Shown here one piece after another: positions 8,903 through 17,898 of a stretch of 64,000 bases of DNA. Below the pieces are notes generated by a model, which saw only the letters and a list, made by a program, of their open reading frames with translations, did not search any database and was not told where the DNA came from. The position numbers and the translations under genes are program-made. The DNA is taken from contig UBYX01000015.1 in the NCBI GenBank assembly GCA_900469955.1, positions 144,414 through 208,413 on the forward strand, written 5' to 3'. Source of the stretch: Hyphomicrobiales bacterium. GTDB taxonomy: Bacteria > Pseudomonadota > Alphaproteobacteria > Rhizobiales > Rhizobiaceae. Numbering within the stretch: position 1 is the first letter of the stretch; every line of letters begins with the position of its first letter.

Positions 8903-9202
8903 CCCTGCCGGCAACCGGGCCGGGACGCTGGTGTTCGTTGTGAATGGAAAGGGATATCCGGTTCCTGAATGGTCTGAAACCAGACGCCAAGCCTAGAATT
9001 ATGCAGTTATTTCGGGCCCTTGTTCGAGTTTTCGGCAGCCCCGCCATTCTTTACCAACTGAAAAAAATCTCGTGAATTTTTCCGAAACACGTGCAAGAGT
9101 GACCGCAGCCAGACCCTGAAAAGAAAAAAGGGCAGGTGGCCGCAGAAGTGCCCGGGGGACGGGCTTGCGGGAGGATCAAACAGCTAAAAACAGGGCTGCA
9201 CG
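8903..9202. other. 300-bp intergenic region upstream of the nucleoside transporter operon
   Basis: No convincing gene is present. It holds an A-run at about 9061-9067, an AAGAAAAAAGGG tract, and a possible hairpin GGGCA (9130-9134) with TGCCC (9149-9153) before the bmpA-type gene. It presumably carries that operon's promoter and a long leader. No known riboswitch class is recognisable. Confidence 0.5.
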
Positions 9203-10195
9203 ATGAAAAGAACCCTTTTAAGCCTCATTGCCTTGGCCGCCATGTCGGCGACCGCGCTTTCAGCGGAGGTGAAGCCGGCGCTGGTCTATGGTACTGGCGG
9301 TAAATTCGACAAATCCTTCAATGAGGCAGCCTTTGCCGGCGCCGAACAGTTCAAGAAGGAAACGGGGATCGAATATCGGGATTTCGAGCCCACCAACGAT
9401 ACCCAGGGCGAGCAGGCGATCCGTAACTTCGCCAGCCGCGGTTACAACCCCGTCGTTGCGGTCTCCTTTGCCTGGACGTCCGCCATGGAGAAGGTTGCAG
9501 CCGAATTCCCCGACACCAAATTTGCGATCGTCGACTCCGTCGTGGATCTGAAGAACGTCCGTTCGGTTGTCTACAAGGAAGAAGAGGGCTCCTATCTCGT
9601 CGGTCTTCTCGCCGGCATGGCGTCCAAGACCGGCAAGGTGGGCTTTATCGGTGGTATGGACATCCCGCTGATCCGCAAGTTCGGCTGCGGTTACGTCCAA
9701 GGCGTGAAGGCCGCAAAGGCGGACGCCCAGGTTTTCCAAAACATGACCGGCACCACCGGTGCGGCATGGAACGATCCCGTGCGCGGCGGTGAGCTGACGA
9801 AGAACCAGATCGACCAGGGCGCCGATGTGGTTTATGCGGCGGCGGGTGCGACCGGTCTCGGCGTCCTGCAGACGGCGGCCGACAACAAGAAGCTGTCGAT
9901 CGGTGTGGACTCCAACCAGAACCACCTGCATCCGGGCTCCGTGCTGACCTCGATGGTCAAGCGGGTTGACCTTGCCGTCTACAATACCTTCAAGGACACC
10001 AAGGACGACAAGTTCACCGCCGGTGTGCAGGCCCTCGGCGTCAAGGAAGACGGCGTGGCTTATGCGCTCGACGACAACAACAAGGCACTGATTACCGCCG
10101 AGATGAAGGCTGCTGTGGAAAAGGCCAAGGCCGACATCATTGCCGGCACCGTCAAGGTGCACGACTACATGTCGGACAATTCCTGCCCCAAGTAA
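9203..10195 (+). CDS. BMP-family ABC transporter substrate-binding protein (nucleoside uptake)
   Basis: This 330-residue periplasmic binding protein has a signal peptide (MKRTLLSLIALAAMSATALSA) and the Med/BMP (PnrA-like) fold. It shows an early GTGGKFDKSFNEAAF motif, the Y-K-E-E-E-G-S-Y-L-VG segment around residue 115-125, and a GVDSNQN motif in the second lobe. Family members bind purine and pyrimidine nucleosides. That is supported here by the ATPase, permease and nucleoside-catabolism genes downstream. There is no lipobox, so it should be soluble in the periplasm. A strong hairpin separates it from the ATPase gene. Confidence 0.92.
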   Translation: MKRTLLSLIALAAMSATALSAEVKPALVYGTGGKFDKSFNEAAFAGAEQFKKETGIEYRDFEPTNDTQGEQAIRNFASRGYNPVVAVSFAWTSAMEKVAAEFPDTKFAIVDSVVDLKNVRSVVYKEEEGSYLVGLLAGMASKTGKVGFIGGMDIPLIRKFGCGYVQGVKAAKADAQVFQNMTGTTGAAWNDPVRGGELTKNQIDQGADVVYAAAGATGLGVLQTAADNKKLSIGVDSNQNHLHPGSVLTSMVKRVDLAVYNTFKDTKDDKFTAGVQALGVKEDGVAYALDDNNKALITAEMKAAVEKAKADIIAGTVKVHDYMSDNSCPK

Positions 10196-10209
10196 GAGAC
10201 ACGCCTGAA

Positions 10210-10246
10210 GGGCGCATGGCGGTCGGGATCGCCATGCGCCCTTTTT
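10210..10246 (+). terminator. Strong terminator/attenuator between the binding protein and ATPase genes
   Basis: A perfect 12-bp GC-rich stem (10210-10221 with 10230-10241) with an 8-nt loop is followed at once by TTTTT (10242-10246), a textbook intrinsic terminator. It lies inside an otherwise continuous transporter operon, 15 bp after the binding protein stop codon. It should lower transcription of the ATPase and permeases relative to the binding protein, or protect the upstream mRNA 3' end. Confidence 0.88.
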
Positions 10247-10270
10247 CATAGAGTGTGGAAAGGCGAACCA

Positions 10271-11800
10271 TTGAGCCTCGACCTCCCCAAAGAGATTGAG
10301 CCTGCGATCGAACTTGTCGGCATAGACAAGAAGTTCGGTGCGGTGCATGCCAACAAGAACATCAATTTGACCGTGGCCAAGGGATCGATCCATGGCATCA
10401 TCGGCGAGAACGGCGCGGGTAAGTCGACGCTGATGTCGATCCTCTACGGCTTCTATCATGCCGATCACGGCGAGATTCGCATTTCGGGCAAACCGATCTC
10501 GATCCGCGACAGCCAGGCGGCGATCGCCGCGGGCATCGGCATGGTGCACCAGCATTTTATGCTGGTTGAGAATTTTACCGTTCTCGAAAACGTCATGCTG
10601 GGCGCCGAAGGCGGGCAATTGCTTCGCAAGGGTGTAGCGAGTGCGCGCAAGGAACTGAAGCACCTGGAGGACGACTACGGCCTCGAAGTGGATCCCGATG
10701 CGGTCGTTGAGGAATTGCCGGTCGGCAGCCAGCAGCGCGTCGAGATCCTGAAGGCGCTGTATCGCGGCGCCGAAATCCTGATCCTGGACGAGCCGACCGG
10801 CGTGCTGACGCCGGCGGAGGCAGATCACCTCTTCAAGGTGCTGCGTGTCCTGCGCGACCAGGGCAAGACGATCATTCTCATTACGCACAAGCTGCGCGAG
10901 ATCATGGCGATCACCGATACGGTATCGGTCATGCGCCGCGGCGAAATGGTGGCAACCCGCAAGACGTCCGAGACGACCGTCGAGGAACTGGCTGAACTGA
11001 TGGTTGGCCGCCGCGTGTTGCTGCATGTGGAAAAGGGCGACGCAAATCCCGGCCGGGTTCTGCTGTCGGTCAGGAACCTGTCGGTCAAGGACGCTCGCGG
11101 CGTCACCATGGTGGACAACGTTTCCTTCGACGTTCGCGCCGGCGAGATCGTCGGCATTGCCGGGGTTGCCGGCAACGGCCAGTCGGAGCTTCTCGAGGCG
11201 ATCGCAGGTATTCGTAAACCCGCCTCCGGCGAAATATTCATCGACGGTAACCCGGTTGCCGGTATCGATCCGGCCGGGCTGCGCGATCTCGGCCTCGCTC
11301 ACATTCCCGAGGATCGGCACCACATGGGCCTGGTCCTGAAATTCGAGGAATACGAGAATTCGATCCTCGGCTATCACCGCGATCAGCGTTATGGGCGCGG
11401 CGCCATGCTCGACCTCGACGCCATGCGTAAGGATGCGGAAGAAAAGATAGCGAAATATGACATCCGCCCGCCGAACCCGCGGTTGAAGACAGCGAACTTT
11501 TCCGGCGGCAATCAGCAGAAGATCGTCGTCGCACGCGAAATCGAGCGGGATCCGAATGTGCTGATCATCGGCCAGCCGACCCGTGGCGTCGATATCGGCG
11601 CCATTGAATTCATTCACAAACGGATCATCGACATGCGGGATGCAGGCAAGGCGGTGCTCCTGGTATCGGTGGAGCTCGATGAAATCCGCTCCCTCTCCGA
11701 CCGGATACTGGTGATGTTTGCCGGCAAGGTCGTCGGGGAGAAAACGGGGGATGCCGGTGAGCAGACATTGGGCCTGATGATGGCCGGGATTGCCGCATGA
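10271..11800 (+). CDS. Nucleoside ABC transporter, duplicated ATP-binding protein
   Basis: This 509-residue protein contains two ABC ATPase domains in tandem (about 12-245 and 262-505), as in the YufO/RbsA type. The first domain has Walker A GENGAGKST and Walker B ILILDEPTGVLTP. Its signature region reads VGSQQRVEI. The second domain has GVAGNGQSEL in place of a canonical Walker A, and FSGGNQQKIVVAREI. It powers import by the two permeases that follow. The start is taken as TTG at 10271 with GGAAAGGCG upstream; a GTG at 10253 is a longer alternative. It overlaps the next gene by four bases. Confidence 0.92.
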   Translation: MSLDLPKEIEPAIELVGIDKKFGAVHANKNINLTVAKGSIHGIIGENGAGKSTLMSILYGFYHADHGEIRISGKPISIRDSQAAIAAGIGMVHQHFMLVENFTVLENVMLGAEGGQLLRKGVASARKELKHLEDDYGLEVDPDAVVEELPVGSQQRVEILKALYRGAEILILDEPTGVLTPAEADHLFKVLRVLRDQGKTIILITHKLREIMAITDTVSVMRRGEMVATRKTSETTVEELAELMVGRRVLLHVEKGDANPGRVLLSVRNLSVKDARGVTMVDNVSFDVRAGEIVGIAGVAGNGQSELLEAIAGIRKPASGEIFIDGNPVAGIDPAGLRDLGLAHIPEDRHHMGLVLKFEEYENSILGYHRDQRYGRGAMLDLDAMRKDAEEKIAKYDIRPPNPRLKTANFSGGNQQKIVVAREIERDPNVLIIGQPTRGVDIGAIEFIHKRIIDMRDAGKAVLLVSVELDEIRSLSDRILVMFAGKVVGEKTGDAGEQTLGLMMAGIAA

Positions 11801-12900
11801 GTACCGCATCCGTTCAGCTTCCCGCCTGGATCAATTACGGCGTCATTCCGCTCCTCAATCTCGTTCTTGCCTTCTTTTTTTCGGGCCTCGTGGTCTGGGC
11901 CATCGGCGAAAGTCCGATCGAGGCGTTGCGCCTCTTGTTGATCGGTGCGCTTGGCCGCGGCGAAGGCATCGGCTTCACGCTCTTTTATGCCACGAGTTTC
12001 ATCTTTACCGGCTTGTCGGTGGCGGTCGCGATCCACGCCGGCCTGTTCAATATCGGCTCTGAAGGACAGGCCTATCTCGGTGGTCTGGGGGCGGCGCTGG
12101 TTGCGCTTTCGCTTGACCGCTACGTGCCCTGGTATGTGACCATGCCGTTCGCAGTGGTCGGCGCGGCGCTCTTCGGTGCCGCTTGTGCCGCAATTCCGGC
12201 CTGGCTCCAAGCCAAGCGCGGCAGCCATATCGTCATCACGACGATCATGTTCAATTTCATCACGTCGTCGCTGATGAACTATCTTCTCGTGCGGGTGCTG
12301 ATCGTGCCTGGCAAGATGGCGCCGGAAACGCGCACCTTCCTGGAAGGGGGCCAGCTTCCGAAGCTCGACTGGCTGATTTCGATGTTCGGGGGCAAGCTGG
12401 GCGCCGCGCCGCTCAATTTCTCTTTCCTGATCGCGCTTGTCATGTGTTTCTTGGTCTGGGTGCTGATCTGGCGGACCAAGCTCGGTTATGAAATGCGCAC
12501 GCTCGGCATCAGCCCGACGGCGGCGAGCTATGCCGGCATCCCCTACGCCAAGATCGTCATGATCGCCATGCTGATCTCCGGCGGCCTTGCGGGCATGATG
12601 GCGCTCAATCCGGTGATGGGAGCCTCCGCGAGGCTGCAGATCGAGTTCGTCGGCGGCGCCGGCTTCGTCGGTATCGCCGTCTCGTTGATGGGCCGCAATC
12701 ACCCGGTCGGGATCATTCTCGCCGCGCTGCTGTTCGGCATTCTCTATCAGGGCGGGGCAGAACTCTCCTTCGATATGCCGAGCATCACCCGTGACATGAT
12801 CGTCGTCATCCAGGGTCTTGTGATCCTCTTTGCAGGAGCGCTTGAATACATGCTCCGACCGGCAATCGTTCGGCTCTACCAGCAGATCTCCGGGAAGTAG
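11797..12900 (+). CDS. Nucleoside ABC transporter permease 1
   Basis: This 367-residue inner-membrane permease of the BPD_transp_2 (YufP-like) family has about nine or ten hydrophobic segments. FNIGSEGQAYLGG lies near residue 85, and an EAA-like cytoplasmic segment TLGISPTAASYAGIPYAK near 235-250. It starts in an ATGA overlap with the ATPase gene and ends 3 bp before the second permease. This tight coupling indicates a heterodimeric membrane channel. Confidence 0.93.
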   Translation: MSTASVQLPAWINYGVIPLLNLVLAFFFSGLVVWAIGESPIEALRLLLIGALGRGEGIGFTLFYATSFIFTGLSVAVAIHAGLFNIGSEGQAYLGGLGAALVALSLDRYVPWYVTMPFAVVGAALFGAACAAIPAWLQAKRGSHIVITTIMFNFITSSLMNYLLVRVLIVPGKMAPETRTFLEGGQLPKLDWLISMFGGKLGAAPLNFSFLIALVMCFLVWVLIWRTKLGYEMRTLGISPTAASYAGIPYAKIVMIAMLISGGLAGMMALNPVMGASARLQIEFVGGAGFVGIAVSLMGRNHPVGIILAALLFGILYQGGAELSFDMPSITRDMIVVIQGLVILFAGALEYMLRPAIVRLYQQISGK

Positions 12901-12903
12901 CTC

Positions 12904-13875
12904 ATGGATTATTTCGATATTTTCATCGGCATTCTCGGTTCGGCGATCCGCCTCTCGATCCCTCTGCTGTTTACGGCCCTCGCGGGGCTGTTCTCGGAGC
13001 GGGCGGGGATTTTCGATATCGGTCTGGAAGGCAAGATGCTGGTCTCCGCCTTCGCCTCGGCCTGTGCCGCCTATTGGACCGGCAATGCCTGGCTCGGGCT
13101 CATGGCCGGCATCGTGGTCGCGATCGCCTTCTCCTTCCTCCACGGGTTCGCCTCGATCACCAACCGCGGCAATCAGATCGTCTCCGGCGTGGCGCTGAAT
13201 TTCGTGGCCGCAGGATTGACGATCGTGCTCGGTCAGGCGTGGTTCGGCCAAGGGGGGCGGACTGCGCAGGTGCCGGGCTCGGGCCGGTTCACGCCGATCA
13301 TCCTGCCGGGTGCCGACGCAATGCGTGAGGTACCGATTCTCGGGCCTCTCTATGCCAACGTCATTTCCGGCAACAATATCCTCACCTACATCGCTTTCCT
13401 GATGGTGCCGATCTCCTGGTGGGTTTTGTATCGGACGCGTTTCGGGCTGCGCCTGCGCGCGGTGGGCGAAAATCCCGGCGCGGTGGATACGGCCGGCATT
13501 TCGGTGAGCTGGCTGCGTTATCGCGCGCTGATTGTCACCGGTTTTCTGGCGGGGTTTGCCGGGACATATCTCGCCATCGCTCAATCGGCCGCCTTCATCA
13601 ACAATATGTCGGCCGGCAAGGGATATATTGCGCTTGCGGCGCTGATCTTTGCGAAATGGAAGCCGGTGCCTGTGATGCTCGCCTGCCTGCTCTTCGGTTT
13701 CCTCGATGCCTTCGCGAATTTCATGCAGGGCAAGTCGATTCCGCTGATCGGCGAGGTGCCGGTACAGATCTTCCAGGCGCTGCCCTATATCCTCACCTGC
13801 GTGCTGCTTGCAGGATTCATAGGCATCGCCCGACCGCCGAAAGCCGGCGGCGTACCCTACACGAAGGAGCGGTAA
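12904..13875 (+). CDS. Nucleoside ABC transporter permease 2
   Basis: This 323-residue permease belongs to the same superfamily (YufQ-like). It has the FDIGLEGKMLVSAF motif near residue 38, multiple transmembrane helices, and AVGENPGAVDTAGISV near 190. It pairs with permease 1. The cytidine deaminase gene begins 3 bp after its stop codon, tying transport directly to nucleoside breakdown. Confidence 0.93.
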   Translation: MDYFDIFIGILGSAIRLSIPLLFTALAGLFSERAGIFDIGLEGKMLVSAFASACAAYWTGNAWLGLMAGIVVAIAFSFLHGFASITNRGNQIVSGVALNFVAAGLTIVLGQAWFGQGGRTAQVPGSGRFTPIILPGADAMREVPILGPLYANVISGNNILTYIAFLMVPISWWVLYRTRFGLRLRAVGENPGAVDTAGISVSWLRYRALIVTGFLAGFAGTYLAIAQSAAFINNMSAGKGYIALAALIFAKWKPVPVMLACLLFGFLDAFANFMQGKSIPLIGEVPVQIFQALPYILTCVLLAGFIGIARPPKAGGVPYTKER

Positions 13876-13878
13876 GAG

Positions 13879-14271
13879 ATGTCTCACGAACTGTTCGAAG
13901 CCGCCCGCGACGCGATGAAAAAGTCCTACGCCCCCTATTCCAAATTTCCGGTGGGCGTTGCGATCCGCGCCGACGACGGGAACGTCTATCTCGGCGCCAA
14001 TATCGAAAACCTGTCCTTCCCGCAGGGTTGGTGCGCCGAGCCGACGGCAATCGGCGCGATGATCATGGGCGGAGCCAGGAAGATCGTCGAACTCGCCGTC
14101 ATCGCCGAAAAATTGCCGCTCTGCACACCATGCGGCGGTTGCCGTCAGAAGATTTCCGAATTCGCTTCCGCCGAAACGCGCATCTACCTTTGCGACGATG
14201 CCGGCGTTCAGAAGACCGTCACCATGGCGGAGCTGCTGCCCTATGCCTTCGAAACGGACGTGATTGGATGA
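13879..14271 (+). CDS. cdd: Cytidine deaminase
   Basis: This 130-residue zinc enzyme converts cytidine and deoxycytidine to uridine and deoxyuridine in the cytosol. The active-site pieces are C52-A-E54 (WCAEPTAIGAM) and the P-C85-G-G-C88 motif, giving three cysteine zinc ligands plus the catalytic glutamate, as in the small tetrameric class. A good AAGGAGCGGTAAGAG site precedes the ATG. Its stop overlaps the next start (ATGA). Confidence 0.95.
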   Translation: MSHELFEAARDAMKKSYAPYSKFPVGVAIRADDGNVYLGANIENLSFPQGWCAEPTAIGAMIMGGARKIVELAVIAEKLPLCTPCGGCRQKISEFASAETRIYLCDDAGVQKTVTMAELLPYAFETDVIG

Positions 14272-15056
14272 AAGACGTCATCGACCTCCTCGTCGATCGC
14301 CTCGACGGTCTCGTGCCGCGTCACGCGATCGTGCTCGGCTCCGGCCTCGGCTCGCTGGTGGGGGAGGTGAGAGATCAGGTTCGCGTACCCTATGGAGCCC
14401 TCGAGGGATTTCCGGCAAGCGGCGTCACAGGCCACGCGGGCGAACTGGTTGCCGGCTATCTCGGAGCCGAGCCTGTCATCATGCTCTCCGGCCGCGCGCA
14501 CTACTACGAGCACGGCGATGCGAAGGCCATGCGCTTTCCGATCGAGGTCATGAAGGGTATCGGCGTCCAATCGCTGATCCTGACGAATTCGGCGGGATCG
14601 CTGCGTGAAGACATGCCGCCGGGATCGGTGATGCAGATTACCGATCACATCAACTATTCAGGCCTCAATCCTCTGATCGGGGAAGAGGGTGATCGTCGTT
14701 TCGTCGGCATGACCAGCGCCTATGACGCGGCCCTTTCGCTTGACATGCGCAACGCCGCGATCCGCTGCGGTATTCCGCTGTTCTCAGGCGTCTATATGTG
14801 GTTTTCAGGCCCGAGCTTCGAAACTCCCGCCGAAATTCGCATGGCCCGTATTCTGGGCGCCGATGCGGTCGGCATGTCGACTGTGCCGGAGGTCATCCTG
14901 GCACGCTATTTCGGGATGAAGGTTGCGGCCGCCTCGGTCATCACCAATTTCGGCGCGGGGATGACCGGTGCCGAACTCAGCCATGAAGAAACCAAGGACA
15001 TGGCGCCGGTCGGCGGTCAGCGTCTCGCCACCGTTTTGAAAGAAATGTTGGCCTGA
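14268..15056 (+). CDS. Purine nucleoside phosphorylase (trimeric PunA type)
   Basis: This 262-residue enzyme phosphorolyses inosine/guanosine-type nucleosides to base plus (deoxy)ribose-1-phosphate. Visible features are the phosphate-binding VLGSGLGSL at about 21-29, SGRAHYYEHG with its histidine, TNSAGSL, and the long signature SGPSFETPAEIRMA then VGMSTVPEV. These mark the PNP family typified by human and mycobacterial enzymes rather than E. coli DeoD. The start overlaps cdd by 4 bp. Confidence 0.93.
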   Translation: MKDVIDLLVDRLDGLVPRHAIVLGSGLGSLVGEVRDQVRVPYGALEGFPASGVTGHAGELVAGYLGAEPVIMLSGRAHYYEHGDAKAMRFPIEVMKGIGVQSLILTNSAGSLREDMPPGSVMQITDHINYSGLNPLIGEEGDRRFVGMTSAYDAALSLDMRNAAIRCGIPLFSGVYMWFSGPSFETPAEIRMARILGADAVGMSTVPEVILARYFGMKVAAASVITNFGAGMTGAELSHEETKDMAPVGGQRLATVLKEMLA

Positions 15057-15174
15057 TACACGATAGATTTCAATCGGATACTTGCCGTGTGACGATCCGC
15101 GCGAGTTCGGCGGGTTGCTTCTAATCGTTTGAACGATAAATATACCGGCTCGATCAAGCCCGGGGAGGCACGAA

Positions 15175-15945
15175 ATGGAACTCCTGAGCCCGCGCGAGGC
15201 AGCAGCTTTCGCGCTCTCGCTTCTCGACCTGACGAACCTGCGCGACGATTGCGACAACGCCGCGATCGAGAAACTGTGCTTGCGTGCCCAGACGCCGTAT
15301 GGCCATACGGCGGCAATCTGCATCTGGCCGCGTTTCGTTGCGCATGCGCGGGCGATTCTCGGGCCGGACCACGCGGTTCGGATAGCGACCGTCGTAAACT
15401 TCCCGTCCGGTGATCTTCCGGTCGCAACCGCGATCGAGGAAACCCGCAAGGCCATCGAGGACGGTGCAGACGAGATCGACATGGTTATCCCCTATCGCAA
15501 GCTGTCGGCCGGCGACGAGGCGGCGGTGACCGAAATGGTCGAAGCCGTGCGTGCCGCCTGCTCGCAAGCCTGCCTGAAAGTCATCCTGGAGACGGGAGAA
15601 CTGAAGGACAGCGCGCTCATCCGCCGTGCGTCCGAACTCGCCATCGCTGCCGGTGCCGATTTTATCAAGACCTCTACGGGCAAGGTCGCCGTCAACGCGA
15701 CGCTCGAGGCCGCCGACATCATGCTGCAGTCGATCCGCGACTCAAAGAAGCGTGTCGGCTTCAAGCCGGCCGGCGGCATCGGCAGCGTCGCGGACGCGGA
15801 CCTTTACCTCCGCCTGGCCGAAACCATCATGGGCCCGAACTGGATAATGCCCTCGACATTCCGTTTTGGAGCTTCCAGTCTTCTCGACGATATTTTGGGT
15901 GTTTTGAGCGGCAGCACCAGCGCGCGCGTCTCGAGCGGCTACTGA
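15175..15945 (+). CDS. deoC: Deoxyribose-phosphate aldolase
   Basis: DeoC cleaves 2-deoxyribose-5-phosphate to acetaldehyde and glyceraldehyde-3-phosphate, the last step of deoxynucleoside catabolism. The protein has 256 residues, close to the E. coli enzyme length. The Schiff-base lysine is K165 in FIKTSTGK, the second catalytic lysine is K197 in GFKPAGG, and the catalytic aspartate lies in DEIDMV at 99-104. A GGGGAGG site sits just ahead of the ATG. It follows PNP by 118 bp and precedes deoA by 4 bp. Confidence 0.96.
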   Translation: MELLSPREAAAFALSLLDLTNLRDDCDNAAIEKLCLRAQTPYGHTAAICIWPRFVAHARAILGPDHAVRIATVVNFPSGDLPVATAIEETRKAIEDGADEIDMVIPYRKLSAGDEAAVTEMVEAVRAACSQACLKVILETGELKDSALIRRASELAIAAGADFIKTSTGKVAVNATLEAADIMLQSIRDSKKRVGFKPAGGIGSVADADLYLRLAETIMGPNWIMPSTFRFGASSLLDDILGVLSGSTSARVSSGY

Positions 15946-15949
15946 CAGA

Positions 15950-17260
15950 ATGATCCCTCAGGAAATCATCCGTCGCAAGCGCGACGGGAAAGCACTCGCC
16001 GCTAATGAGATCGCAGGCTTCATCGCCGCGCTCGCAAAGAATGAGATCACTGAAGGGCAGGTAGCCGCTTTCGCCATGGCTGTCTTCTTTCAGGGCATGT
16101 CCCGGGATGAGACGGTAGCGCTGACGCTGGCCATGCGCGATTCCGGGACTGTGCTGAAATGGAGCGGCCTTGGTAGACCCGTTGCAGACAAGCATTCGAC
16201 TGGCGGTGTGGGAGACAATGTCTCGCTGATGCTGGCGCCGATCGTTGCCAGCTGTGGCCTTGCCGTTCCGATGATTTCCGGCCGCGGCCTGGGTCATACC
16301 GGCGGAACGCTCGATAAGCTGCAGTCGATCCCGGGCTACAACGTCATGCCGGACGAAGTCCTGCTCCGGAGGGTCGTGGAGAAAGTCGGCTGTGCCATTA
16401 TCGGGCAGACGCCGGCTCTCGCACCTGCAGACCGACGCCTTTACGGCATTCGAGATGTGACGGCGACCGTGGAGTCGGTACCGCTGATCACCGCCTCCAT
16501 TCTGTCCAAGAAGCTCGCGGCCGGACTGGGCAGTCTGGTGCTCGATGTGAAGGTCGGCAACGGCGCGTTCATGGAGAGCGTGGAAGAAGCCGAAGTGTTG
16601 GCGCGTTCGCTCGTCGAGGTGGCGAACGGCGCAGGCCTGAAAACAGCCGCACTGTTGACCGACATGAACCAGCCGCTGGCCGATGCCGCAGGCAACGGCT
16701 TGGAAATCGTCAACTGCCTCAAGTTCCTGTCCGGTTTGAAGGCCGGTTCGCGTCTCGAGGCCGTGGTCATGGCCGAAGCGGCCGAAATGCTGGTGCAGGC
16801 GGGTCTCTTTCGTGATCTGCGGCAGGCGGAGGAAAATGCGCGCCGGGCGCTTTCATCGGGCGAGGCGAAAGAGCGTTTCGGGCGCATGGTGCACGCTCTT
16901 GGCGGGCCGATCGATTTCTGTGACCGGCCTGATGCCTATCTGGAGCGTGCTCCGGCAAGTCTGCATGTCCAGGCATCGCGCGATGGCTATCTCGCATCAT
17001 ATGATACGCGCGGGATCGGGCTTGCCGTGGTGGAACTCGGCGCCGGCCGCAAACGCGCGGCGGACTCGATCGACCACAGGGTCGGCATCAGCGGATTTCT
17101 GCCGCTCGGCACTCAGGTCTCCAAGGGCGAGCCCATTGCCACGGTGCATGCGAAAAGCCGCGAGGATGCGGAGCGCATAGCGAGGGATGTCGCCGGGTTT
17201 TGCGTCATCGCGGACGCGCCGCCGGCAATTTCACCTGTTGTTCTCAAACGGATCAGTTGA
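15950..17260 (+). CDS. deoA: Thymidine phosphorylase
   Basis: DeoA splits thymidine and deoxyuridine with phosphate to thymine/uracil plus deoxyribose-1-phosphate. The 436-residue length is normal. The phosphate-binding KHSTGGVGD is at 81-89. The family signature SGRGLGHTGGTLDKL and the C-terminal pyrimidine phosphorylase domain (about 345-436) are both present. It completes the pathway with DeoB and DeoC encoded nearby. Its stop codon directly abuts the stop of the convergent protease gene, with no spacer and no terminator. Confidence 0.96.
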   Translation: MIPQEIIRRKRDGKALAANEIAGFIAALAKNEITEGQVAAFAMAVFFQGMSRDETVALTLAMRDSGTVLKWSGLGRPVADKHSTGGVGDNVSLMLAPIVASCGLAVPMISGRGLGHTGGTLDKLQSIPGYNVMPDEVLLRRVVEKVGCAIIGQTPALAPADRRLYGIRDVTATVESVPLITASILSKKLAAGLGSLVLDVKVGNGAFMESVEEAEVLARSLVEVANGAGLKTAALLTDMNQPLADAAGNGLEIVNCLKFLSGLKAGSRLEAVVMAEAAEMLVQAGLFRDLRQAEENARRALSSGEAKERFGRMVHALGGPIDFCDRPDAYLERAPASLHVQASRDGYLASYDTRGIGLAVVELGAGRKRAADSIDHRVGISGFLPLGTQVSKGEPIATVHAKSREDAERIARDVAGFCVIADAPPAISPVVLKRIS

Positions 17261-17776
17261 TCACTGGGTGAGCTTCAGATTGCGTCCTTCGACCTGGAAG
17301 GATTTCAGCTTCTTCAGGAAGCTCATCCCAACGAGCGTTCCGGAGAGCGCCTTGTCGTGCAGCACGAAGGCATCGACCTCCTTCACGCGCACCCCGCCGA
17401 TCTCGATTCGGTCAAGCACCACACGCGCTGCATCCGTGCCGCCGTTTGCGGTGTTGACGGTGTAGCGAAAGTCGAGGCTGTTGACGCCAAAACCGAGTTT
17501 GCGGGCCGTACTTTCGTTGATTGCGACAAGCGAGGCGCCGGTGTCGACCAAACCATCCACGGATCTGCCGTTGATGCGGAACGTTCCGTTGAAATGTCCC
17601 CGACCATCGGCTTCGAGCGTCGCGCTGCCGGCTGCTGCGGAGACTGATTGTGGTTGCGGCGGTTGTTCAACCGTCGCCGTAGTGGCCGGCGGATGATCGG
17701 CTAGCTGGATCATCGACGGGATCTGCGTTGCGAGCAAAGCCGCTATCGCCGCAAAGATGACAGTCCGCAGGAGCAT
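17261..17776 (-). CDS. Membrane-anchored clan AA aspartic protease (TIGR02281-like)
   Basis: This 171-residue protein has an N-terminal signal anchor (MLLRTVIFAAIAALLAT), a Pro/Thr linker, then one retropepsin-like domain. The catalytic motif is DTGAS (VDGLVDTGASLVAI) and the later strand is LVGMSFLKKL, a typical single-lobe protease that must dimerise. The active site is predicted on the periplasmic side. The ATG at 17776 has GAGGGACG upstream; an earlier in-frame start at 17848 would run through the upp terminator. The substrate is unknown. Confidence 0.87.
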   Translation of the reverse strand: MLLRTVIFAAIAALLATQIPSMIQLADHPPATTATVEQPPQPQSVSAAAGSATLEADGRGHFNGTFRINGRSVDGLVDTGASLVAINESTARKLGFGVNSLDFRYTVNTANGGTDAARVVLDRIEIGGVRVKEVDAFVLHDKALSGTLVGMSFLKKLKSFQVEGRNLKLTQ

Positions 17777-17834
17777 GAACGTCCCTCGATTATGGGAACT
17801 CGATAGCCCTTGTCGATAGCGCAAAAACCATAAC

Positions 17835-17865
17835 AAAAGAGCCTGCAAAGGCTTTGCAGGCTCTT
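17835..17865 (-). terminator. Intrinsic terminator of upp
   Basis: Complementary arms AAGAGCCTGCAAAG (17837-17850) and CTTTGCAGGCTCTT (17852-17865) form a long stem, and AAAA at 17835-17838 gives a U-run on the minus strand. It lies 34 bp past the upp stop codon and ends the minus-strand deoB-add-upp transcript before the protease gene. Confidence 0.85.
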
Positions 17866-17898
17866 CAGTTCGAAATTTGGTAAGTAAACCCTGAAGGA

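Noticed and set aside
8903..9202. A riboswitch in the leader of the nucleoside transporter operon.
   Set aside because: I could not match the conserved core of the purine or any other known riboswitch class; only a weak 5-bp hairpin is visible.
9260..13887. Very long minus-strand open frames opposite the nucleoside transporter genes.
   Set aside because: They are shadows in GC-rich DNA, rich in His/Arg/Asp, lack ribosome-binding sites and overlap well-supported plus-strand genes.
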